Part shown: piece after piece, positions 1-6,501 of the stretch
How the letters are laid out: each line of letters starts with the position of its first letter
How positions within the stretch are numbered: position 1 is the first letter of the stretch
Source of the DNA: CAYFJO01 sp964343305
GTDB taxonomy: Bacteria > Planctomycetota > Planctomycetia > Pirellulales > Pirellulaceae
Assembly: GCA_964343305.1 (NCBI GenBank)
Contig: CAYFJO010000300.1
Span: 1 to 13,255, forward strand
Length of the DNA: 13,255 nt
Direction: 5' to 3'
Notes under the pieces: generated by a model
Databases searched by the model: none
What the model was told of the DNA's origin: nothing
Seen by the model: only the letters and a program-made list of their open reading frames with translations
Translations under genes and position numbers: made by a program

Positions 1-75
1 TCCGAAGCTGTGTCATCCGAAGCTGTGTCATCCGAAGCTGTGTCATCCGAAGCTGCGTCATCCGAAGCTGCGTCT
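1..75. repeat. 15-base tandem repeat, five units, cut by the window edge
   Basis: Five head-to-tail 15-base units begin with tccgaagctg. The first three are identical, and the last two differ by a t-to-c change in the middle and one base at the end. On the minus strand each unit encodes Ala/Thr-Ala-Ser-Asp-Asp in the tail of the DUF4340 protein. The unit length is a multiple of three, so gain or loss of units keeps the frame. The array continues past the left edge, so the total copy number is unknown. Confidence 0.95.
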
Positions 76-1655
76 TCCTCGTCGTTCGAATCATCGGGCG
101 GAGTTGTGTCTGGTTTCTTTGGCTCGTCTGTCTTATCAGCGTCTTCGTTTTTGGTTTCTGGCGCGGCTGGCTTGATGGGTTTCACTGGCGGCGTTGGCTT
201 GTCCGCCACGCGACTTTCATCGAATTCGACTCGCACTAACAAATAGCGGCTCTTCTTTTGATCCTTTTTTGATTCGTCGCCTTCAGATTCTGAGTCGTCG
301 TCGGAAGCATCCGCGGAATCCGCACTGCTGTCATTCGTATTGCTGTCATCCGAGCTAGATTCATCGCTGCTCTCGTCGTCACTCGATTCATTTTCCTTCT
401 CGGCATCCTTGGATTCGGCCTCTTCCGTCGTCTCGCTTACTTTTTCACCGCCACCGACTTCGATTTCGGCATCCGATCCCAAAAAGACATCACCAAAATG
501 CAGATGATACAGGACACCCTGCTTCGTTGATGCCGTCAATTCGCCTTTGTCGGAAAGGATAAAAAATCGTTCGTCATCTTCTTTTCGATCAATGTTGAAT
601 CCCGTCGTGCTGAGATCATCGCGAATGGAGTTGAACGCATCCTGGGCCTGCGCGTTACTGCGAATAGACTTGGGAAACTGAATATCGAGACTGGAGGTGA
701 GGAGCGATTCTCCGTCGATTTTCAGACGTGGTCGTACTCCGAGGATTTCCAAATTGTCAAGATTCTGTGTGAGATCGGAGATTTTAGAAGATTCGATCTC
801 TTCTTTCTCTTCATCCAGTCCTTCCAGTGACCAGGAACCGAAATCGCTGTCACGATTTAATTTGTGAACCTCTTCGTCGACTTTCTGCGGCCGCATTGCT
901 ACGAACACAAATTGGCCTTGCTGGATTTTTTCTTCCTTTTCCTCAATCGAGTACTTGTTGATGACCAACTCGCGCAGTTCGCTGGCTTCCAGCTTCAACA
1001 AATCTGGCTCGATCCAATCCGAAAACTTGGTGGAAACTTCGCCTAGGTCCAGCGCTGACATATAGGTTTCCACTTCGTCGGCGCGACGCACGTAATACAT
1101 CGGCTCCGGATCTTCTTCGCCACGGATTCGACGCAATTCGGCGTCCCCGATGTCGTTCTCTTCGACTTGCTTGCCGATGATGAAGTCCGCCAGAGCGACT
1201 TCCTCGCCTTCTTTGAACAAACCCAATTTGATTCGCGTGCCTGTCGACTCTTCGTCTTTGGCGTTTTCGTTGGCTGGGTCGACAACACCGAAACGCTCGT
1301 GCTCATTTTCGCGGCGGCCGGCCAGTGCCTCACGTTTGATGCCGATGATCGACGTAGCCGTTTTTGCCAACCGATCCTTCGCTTCGGCGGGATAGTCATG
1401 ATGCGACGGGATTCGCCACAAACCATCTTTGAACTCCACGCGAAACGACTTGGCTTCGCTGGTCTTTTCGTTGTAGGCCGAAACCTCCAGGAATTTGGCT
1501 TTTTCGGCGGATTCGAATTCCGGATAGAACTCTTCGCCGACGAATTCAAATTGATCGATGGCGCTGGGCTGCGACATGTAACTCGTCGCCAACGCACACG
1601 CGACCAAAAAGCACCCAGCGACTACAAAACCGATGGTTTTCTGTGTTTCGTTCAT
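1..1655 (-). CDS. DUF4340 domain protein, membrane-anchored, C-terminus beyond left edge (partial)
   Basis: The frame is open from an ATG at 1653-1655 to the left edge: 551 complete codons and no stop. GGAAG lies 4 bases before the ATG, which supports this start. Residues 8-25 form one hydrophobic segment, probably a membrane anchor or uncleaved signal; VAGC and LVAC inside it resemble a lipobox only weakly. Residues about 55-125 resemble the DUF4340 beta-rich unit (FKDGLWRIP, then a helix and RFGVVDP), with further strands such as VLYHLHFGDV (381-390) and RYLLVRVEFDE (470-480). An acidic Ser/Asp stretch (405-465) interrupts the last strands, and a Pro/Lys/Asp-rich tail ends in SDDTA repeats. 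In many bacteria DUF4340 proteins follow GldA/GldG-type transporter genes, as here. A role as the extracytoplasmic partner of the complex encoded upstream is inference; the biochemical function is unknown. Full length cannot be judged. Confidence 0.88.
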   Translation of the reverse strand, partial: MNETQKTIGFVVAGCFLVACALATSYMSQPSAIDQFEFVGEEFYPEFESAEKAKFLEVSAYNEKTSEAKSFRVEFKDGLWRIPSHHDYPAEAKDRLAKTATSIIGIKREALAGRRENEHERFGVVDPANENAKDEESTGTRIKLGLFKEGEEVALADFIIGKQVEENDIGDAELRRIRGEEDPEPMYYVRRADEVETYMSALDLGEVSTKFSDWIEPDLLKLEASELRELVINKYSIEEKEEKIQQGQFVFVAMRPQKVDEEVHKLNRDSDFGSWSLEGLDEEKEEIESSKISDLTQNLDNLEILGVRPRLKIDGESLLTSSLDIQFPKSIRSNAQAQDAFNSIRDDLSTTGFNIDRKEDDERFFILSDKGELTASTKQGVLYHLHFGDVFLGSDAEIEVGGGEKVSETTEEAESKDAEKENESSDDESSDESSSDDSNTNDSSADSADASDDDSESEGDESKKDQKKSRYLLVRVEFDESRVADKPTPPVKPIKPAAPETKNEDADKTDEPKKPDTTPPDDSNDEEDAASDDAASDDTASDDTASDDTAS

Positions 1656-1669
1656 TGTTCTTCCACTTA

Positions 1670-1725
1670 GTAGGACGGGCACTCTTGCCCGTCACAGGCA
1701 AGGCGGGCAGGAGTGCCCGCCTTAC
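1670..1725. repeat. Interspersed palindromic (REP-like) element
   Basis: The outer arms 1670-1691 and 1704-1725 are inverted repeats matching at 19 of 22 positions. Each half is also a hairpin: gacgggc/gcccgtc (1674-1680 with 1687-1693) and ggcgggca/tgcccgcc (1702-1709 with 1714-1721). The element can therefore fold as one long stem or as two short ones. It lies between the stop of the 1184-aa permease/GldG gene and the Shine-Dalgarno of the DUF4340 gene, in the leader of the latter. I recall similar GC-rich palindromes as frequent dispersed repeats in planctomycete genomes; copy number cannot be checked here. There is no T-tract after it on the minus strand, so it is not a classical intrinsic terminator. 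Confidence 0.8.
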
Positions 1726-1741
1726 AGTTTTGTTTGTCTCG

Positions 1742-4700
1742 CTACGCACGCCGCCGCGCGTCAACGATACTTTGTTCGTTCGCAATCCGCATGCACAACA
1801 CGATGATTCCCAACAACAACGCGGGAATCGGTGGCAAGACGACGGCGGCGATTCGATAGCTGGTTTCCAGCCCATCGACCTTTTCCTGTTCGTCCGCCTT
1901 CAGGTCTTCGATTCGTTTCTCAAGACCATCTTCTAACCGGTCTTTTTCCTTGTCGAAACGCTTCTGCTCTGAATTGGCAGCCATGCTGCTTTGTTGAAGT
2001 TTTTGGAAAAAGCCGAGTTCCTGGCTCTCCTCGATTTCCTTCGTCGCCGCGCTCAATCGACTTTGCGCTTCGTCGAGTGCCTCTTTCATGGCTGTTTCCG
2101 CTTCGCGCTGTTCGTTGGTTCGCTCGCGACGGTATTTGTCCACCGTCGACTGGATTGCGGTCAATCGGCGCGGCGTAGGACGGCGGTTGCGAAGCTGAAC
2201 AAAAGAATCCTCGCCCGCCAGGACTTCGATGGCGTTGAACAGGAAGGTGACGTTGTCGGCCGGTTTGTCGAGGTTGGGCAGTTGTTCGAAATAGTACTTC
2301 GTGATGAAGTCCATGTCGGCGACGTAGACAACGTTCATCGCCGCATCATCCTCGGTTTCGTCCGACGTGATGTGGGCCGCGATGACGTTAGACTGCCGGA
2401 ACTCCTCCAAAGTCAAACCATCGACTTTTTCTTTGTCCTTTTCCTTCTCTTTGTTCAACCGTCTGAACAACGATCTCGCGGCCTTGTTGTCGAGGCTGGT
2501 CCGCTTGGCGACGAAGTCCGACACCATGATCAAGCCGTCCTCGTCGTCGTCCAGTTCGTTGAAATCCGCGTCGCCAACAACGGACGCGATCTCGGTCTTG
2601 ACGGACAGGTTCGCCGGTTCGTCCTGCCTGGAGAATTCTCGTTCGCTCAACGCGGCATCCTTGTTTGCGTCGAGTCGCTCAACGATGAGAAGCTTGATTT
2701 CCGATGCCGACGCGGTGAGTTTCAATTCGTCTTTGTAACCGACGAATTCGTCCAGGCTAACGATCTCATCTCCGTCCGCGTCCATCGCCTTGAACAACTC
2801 GGCTTCGGTCTTCTGTGTCGGGCGCTCGACCAGGCGTCGCAGCGGAAGTCCGGTCGCCATACAAGGCTGGCGCTGGTTGATTTCCGTCCCGCCTTGCCCA
2901 AACATTCCACCGCCGGAGCGGCCTTTGACGATTCGGGTATAGGTGAAATCGTTCCAATCCAAAAAGCCACAGTCGGACGATGCGCGAACGAGTGGCGTGA
3001 AATCCGTTTTCGCACCCTTGCGCTTGCCGATGGTGCCTGGATAGAAGAACATCAGTTCTTGCAGGCCGTTGGAGATTGGATCGGCTGAACTAATGCCGGA
3101 TGCACCGCTGCCGCTGGCCGTAACAAACATGAACGTGTTGTCTTGCGGGCCGTATAGGTTTTGAGGCCACTTCTCGCCAAGGTGCTGCATCAACGTCGGG
3201 GAAAAGTCAGCATGTGGATTGTTTTGATCCCAAACGATTTGGCCTTGATTCCAGTTGAGGCCGAGAGCCTTCATCAAGGTCTGGGCCGAACCGTTATCCG
3301 CTTTGGGATGGTACTTTGGTTGGGCATCGGGGTTGCGCGAATAGTAATCTTGTATCATTTGCTGCGCGAACTGCGGACCCATTTGTGCCATTTGCTGATG
3401 GATACGACTGATCTCCTGCTGGTGTCGAGGATCGACCTCGGTTTGCTCGACATTGGAGATCCACGAAAGACCCGATTGGGCGCCGGGCCGCTCTTGCGAT
3501 GGTGCGTTGGTGATGCCGATGTCCGCCGGGCGAATGCAAACGTACGGATAAAACGGCACAGGGTCGTCCAGCACCAGCGTGCCACGGCCGTTCTTGATGT
3601 AGTCGACCAAATCCTGCATCGTCTTGGATGTCAGACTGCTCGCTTGGACAACCAGGAGTACGTCAGGATGTGCTTCCTCTTCAGCCGAAAACTCGTCGAG
3701 ACTCAGTTCACCGTCATCGTTCTCGTCCTTGTCCCCGAACTCTCTTTTCGCCTCCTTGGCATCGTCTTTCTTGGCGACAAACTCTTTTTCCGACAGTTTC
3801 TTGTCCGAATTTTTGTCTAGCTTTCCAAATTCCTCGGCCTGCTTCTCTTGCCGTTCTTCTTTTTCGTTGTCTGCCTGAACCAGTTCAGTAAGTTTAGACC
3901 GCGTAACGTTCTCGATGTCGTACTGCTTTTCCAATTCCGCCAGGATTTCCTCAAAGAAGAACCGTAGCGCAACCGGGCTGTTTTCCTCGCCGATCCGCAG
4001 GCCGTCTGTTTCCAGGACTCCGATCTTCAGCCGACGCTCGAGCCGGCTGGTAACCGTCGCGATCGAACGCGTCAATTCGTATTCCAACGATGTGTTTCCA
4101 TCCAAGAACTCCAGCACGACTTCGCCGAGGCTGCTGGTGACTACCGCACCCATGTAAACGTCCTGCTCGACGACCTTGCCGGCCACCTCCGACCTTTGGC
4201 GGATCGGATCAATGCCCAACGTGCGTGCTTCCTTCTTGGCTTTGGTGCTGTTGGATTTGATATTCACAAAACGAACGTCCACCGTGCTGCCGCCGATGCG
4301 ATCGTATTGCCGCAGCAGGCCGTCGAATTGCTTGCGTACGTGTACGAATTGCTGTGGCACTTCGGCGCTCATGAACGCTTGGATGGTGACCGTACGCTTA
4401 TTCTTCGAGGCGTTGCGAATCGTTTGACGCGTCGTGGAGGAAAGCGTGTATAAGCTCTCGGATGTGGCGTCGAGACGGGCAACGAAATATGCCGAAGTTT
4501 CATTGGCCATGAAGTTGACGCTGATCAACGCAGCGGCAAGCGCAATGGCACGTACGGAAAAATGTGTTCCCATCGCCGCTTGTTCATTACCTGCCCAATG
4601 ACGGCGGCTGATAAAGATCATGTTCAAATACAGCATGAACGCGGTGAAAGCGCCGAAGTACAACAAGCCGCTCAGCGGAATAAGGCCGACCGTGAAATCA

Positions 4701-5296
4701 CGCAATTGGCTGCTCAAACTAAGCGTTTGAAACAACGCGTTGCCCGGTGCGACGCTTCCGATGGAAACCGGGATGGCACACAGCGCCACACCCAGCACAT
4801 AGGCGACGGTGGTACTGTTCGTCAGGACGGAAGCGAACATGCCGACGCTGATCAATGCCGCGCCGGCCCACCAGTAGCCAACGTAAGTCGTGAACACAAC
4901 GCCCCAGTCCGGATCGCCAATCCAGGCCAACACAAACAACTGTGTGACAGAGAAAAGCAAGGCGATGGAATAAACCGCCAGCGCGGCGACGTACTTGCCG
5001 ATCAAGATTTCCACGTCAGCCGCTGGCAACGTAAACAGAATCTCATCGGTGCCAAGCTTCCGTTCGTCCGCCCAACTGGCCATCGTGATTGCCGGCACAA
5101 CGGCTAACAGCAGCAACGGATACAAGTTGCTGAGTTGGTCTAGATTGGCCAGGTTGTTGCCAAAAAACTGCGGACCGAACGCGCAAAACGCGCCGACGGT
5201 GACAAACAAGACGACGACCAAATAGCCCAGCGCGCCGGAAAAATAGCTCTCCACATTACGCCGCAAGACGGCCCAAATCACGTGCCATTGGAACAT
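1742..5296 (-). CDS. ABC-2/GldF-type permease fused to GldG-type domain, with inserted EF-hand loops
   Basis: This 1184-aa protein combines two functions that are separate GldF and GldG proteins in Flavobacterium. Residues 1-230 have about six membrane segments (near 21-43, 56-75, 102-126, 134-158, 162-184, 203-228) and a permease signature around SWADERKLGTDEILFTLP. A seventh segment (246-265) begins the GldG part, recognisable from SLYTLSSTTRQTIRN, the PDVLLVV and GTLVLDDP strands, and MNVVYVADMDFI near 987-998. A coiled-coil-like charged region (1050-1145) and a last membrane segment (1147-1169) end it. Two blocks of EF-hand-like loops interrupt the GldG part: DKNSDKKLSEKE (494-505) and DENDDGELSLDE (524-535); then DADGDEIVSLDE (839-850), DANKDAALSERE (876-887), DDDEDGLIMVSD (916-927) and a degenerate sixth near 948-966. 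The start has only a weak AAGGC 11 bases upstream. It lies 59 bases after the ATPase gene. The transported substrate is unknown; calcium binding is inferred from the loops. Confidence 0.9.
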   Translation of the reverse strand: MFQWHVIWAVLRRNVESYFSGALGYLVVVLFVTVGAFCAFGPQFFGNNLANLDQLSNLYPLLLLAVVPAITMASWADERKLGTDEILFTLPAADVEILIGKYVAALAVYSIALLFSVTQLFVLAWIGDPDWGVVFTTYVGYWWAGAALISVGMFASVLTNSTTVAYVLGVALCAIPVSIGSVAPGNALFQTLSLSSQLRDFTVGLIPLSGLLYFGAFTAFMLYLNMIFISRRHWAGNEQAAMGTHFSVRAIALAAALISVNFMANETSAYFVARLDATSESLYTLSSTTRQTIRNASKNKRTVTIQAFMSAEVPQQFVHVRKQFDGLLRQYDRIGGSTVDVRFVNIKSNSTKAKKEARTLGIDPIRQRSEVAGKVVEQDVYMGAVVTSSLGEVVLEFLDGNTSLEYELTRSIATVTSRLERRLKIGVLETDGLRIGEENSPVALRFFFEEILAELEKQYDIENVTRSKLTELVQADNEKEERQEKQAEEFGKLDKNSDKKLSEKEFVAKKDDAKEAKREFGDKDENDDGELSLDEFSAEEEAHPDVLLVVQASSLTSKTMQDLVDYIKNGRGTLVLDDPVPFYPYVCIRPADIGITNAPSQERPGAQSGLSWISNVEQTEVDPRHQQEISRIHQQMAQMGPQFAQQMIQDYYSRNPDAQPKYHPKADNGSAQTLMKALGLNWNQGQIVWDQNNPHADFSPTLMQHLGEKWPQNLYGPQDNTFMFVTASGSGASGISSADPISNGLQELMFFYPGTIGKRKGAKTDFTPLVRASSDCGFLDWNDFTYTRIVKGRSGGGMFGQGGTEINQRQPCMATGLPLRRLVERPTQKTEAELFKAMDADGDEIVSLDEFVGYKDELKLTASASEIKLLIVERLDANKDAALSEREFSRQDEPANLSVKTEIASVVGDADFNELDDDEDGLIMVSDFVAKRTSLDNKAARSLFRRLNKEKEKDKEKVDGLTLEEFRQSNVIAAHITSDETEDDAAMNVVYVADMDFITKYYFEQLPNLDKPADNVTFLFNAIEVLAGEDSFVQLRNRRPTPRRLTAIQSTVDKYRRERTNEQREAETAMKEALDEAQSRLSAATKEIEESQELGFFQKLQQSSMAANSEQKRFDKEKDRLEDGLEKRIEDLKADEQEKVDGLETSYRIAAVVLPPIPALLLGIIVLCMRIANEQSIVDARRRA

Positions 5297-5355
5297 TGTT
5301 TCATTTCGCCTTTATCTAAACATCGTTAGTTTGTTTTACCGTTTAATAATCCGCG

Positions 5356-6168
5356 TCACGCCAGTTTTCCGGACACAGGCTCCGTCGGGGCCACCGTCAA
5401 CTCGCGGAAGTGGTCTTCCATCGTGTCGCGGTCGCCCATCTCGGCGGTTGACCCGTCGAAGACAATGCGGCCCTCATGGATCAAAATGACTCGGCTGCAT
5501 ATCGCCTCGACTTCCTGGAGAATATGCGTCGACAACAGAATCGTTTTGGTTTCGCCCAACTCGGTGATCAAATCACGCACACCATGAACCTGGTTGGGAT
5601 CGAGGCCGCTGGTTGGTTCGTCCAAAATCAAAATGTCCGGATCGTGAAGCAAAGCGATCGCCATGCCGACGCGTTGCCGGAATCCGCGGGACAGCTTTCC
5701 AATCGCCTTGCCCCAAACATCACCCAGCGCACACTTTTCGGCAACGAATGCCATCCGATCTTCCAGTTGCAACGGGGACATGCCACGGGCCATGCCAATG
5801 TATTTCAAGATTCCCTGTGGGGTCATCTCCAAATACAGCGGACCATTTTCGGGCAAGTATCCGATCAAGCGGCTGGCTTCGATGCGATCGGTGGTGATGT
5901 CGTGACCGCCGATGCGAACATGGCCGCGACTTGGCGACAGAAAGCCAGTCAACAGTTTCATCGTCGTCGATTTGCCCGCGCCGTTGGGCCCCAGAAATGC
6001 TGCAACCTGGCCGCTTGGCACGGAAAACGAAACATCGGACGTGGCGGCGAACGATCCATAGAACTTACTCAGTCCCAAGGCTTCGATCATGATTCGGCCG
6101 CCGCCCGAAGACGATTGGCCGCTGGATGATGCCGCTGCACTTTGGCTTGAATCTGACGTGTTCGACAT
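5356..6168 (-). CDS. ABC transporter ATP-binding protein, GldA-like
   Basis: This 270-aa cytoplasmic ATPase would drive the membrane protein encoded 59 bases downstream. All nucleotide-binding elements are present: Walker A GPNGAGKST (60-68), signature LSRGFRQRV (159-167), Walker B with ILILDEPTSGLDP (179-191), and the switch histidine in STHIL (H215). The Q-loop position reads YLPENGPLY (104-112), with Glu where many ABC ATPases have Gln. This variant is usual in GldA/CcmA-type exporter ATPases. The first 26 residues are a Ser/Gly-rich extension before the normal family start at Met27 (MIEALGLSKFYG). I kept the longer start because AGAAG stands 7 bases before it, while nothing resembling a ribosome site precedes Met27. 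The protein is first in a likely three-gene operon with the permease/GldG fusion and the DUF4340 protein. Confidence 0.93.
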   Translation of the reverse strand: MSNTSDSSQSAAASSSGQSSSGGGRIMIEALGLSKFYGSFAATSDVSFSVPSGQVAAFLGPNGAGKSTTMKLLTGFLSPSRGHVRIGGHDITTDRIEASRLIGYLPENGPLYLEMTPQGILKYIGMARGMSPLQLEDRMAFVAEKCALGDVWGKAIGKLSRGFRQRVGMAIALLHDPDILILDEPTSGLDPNQVHGVRDLITELGETKTILLSTHILQEVEAICSRVILIHEGRIVFDGSTAEMGDRDTMEDHFRELTVAPTEPVSGKLA

Positions 6169-6274
6169 GATGCACTTCTATTCTGTTAGTTTCGAAATCT
6201 AGTTTTGTTTGTATTTCTTGATTGTTTGCCCTGGGGGCAGGTGCCCACAGTCACTGCAAATGGGCGTCGGGCGG

Positions 6275-6325
6275 TCACCACTGTCCGGGATAGCGTAACA
6301 GCACTCCCTTGAACTGCAGTGGTGA
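6275..6325. repeat. Spaced inverted repeat in the leader/promoter region of the ABC operon
   Basis: tcaccactg (6275-6283) and cagtggtga (6317-6325) are perfect 9-base inverted arms separated by 33 bases. The position, 140-200 bases upstream of the ATPase start, would suit a regulator-binding site with two half sites or a leader RNA stem. A remnant of a mobile element is also possible. Confidence 0.45.
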
Positions 6326-6459
6326 ACGGCACAAACAAGGTCTAGCGACGTTGAAAAGACAAACGTCAAGGCGTGACTTCGTTTCGAACGATTCCGCGGC
6401 TCCCAGTTTCCTCAACAGAAGCAGTGATAATGGTTAAAAACGATAGTAATACGATACAA

Positions 6460-6465
6460 ATTATA
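6460..6465 (-). promoter_or_regulatory. Possible -10 box upstream of the ABC operon
   Basis: The minus strand reads TATAAT at 6465-6460 within an AT-rich block just after the propeller operon ends. No good -35 hexamer sits at the right distance; TTGAAA is present but too close. Transcription from here would give a leader of nearly 300 bases containing the inverted repeat. This rests on one hexamer in AT-rich DNA and is weak. Confidence 0.25.
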
Positions 6466-6501
6466 GAATGGTTTTCAATTCTAAATAGCCCCGGTGAAAC
6501 G

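Larger units (their letters stand above)
6169..6501. other. Intergenic spacer without a gene, presumed control region of the ABC operon
   Basis: These 333 bases separate the end of the 1088-aa propeller gene from the start of the ATPase gene. I see no convincing reading frame. There is a small hairpin, ctgggggca (6231-6239) against tgcccacag (6242-6250), with 8 of 9 pairs; a longer inverted repeat; and an AT-rich block at about 6425-6490. No strong intrinsic terminator for the upstream operon is visible, so read-through into the ABC genes cannot be excluded. Confidence 0.6.

Noticed and set aside
1..75. CRISPR array
   Set aside because: The 15-base units are contiguous with no spacers and encode a protein tail.
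1670..1725. Intrinsic terminator after the permease/GldG gene
   Set aside because: The stems are strong, but no run of T follows on the minus strand, and the downstream gene has a good ribosome site immediately after.
1546..1875. A 109-codon minus-strand frame spanning the spacer between the permease/GldG and DUF4340 genes
   Set aside because: Its middle (ALLPALPVTGKSARP) is simply a translation of the palindromic element, and both ends overlap the two real genes in other frames.
1991..3088. A 365-codon plus-strand reading frame
   Set aside because: It is wholly antisense to the permease/GldG gene, whose frame shows clear domain and EF-hand patterns; the antisense product has no recognisable family or ribosome site.
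5476..6129. A 217-codon plus-strand frame
   Set aside because: Antisense to the ATPase gene with all its ABC motifs; no independent support.
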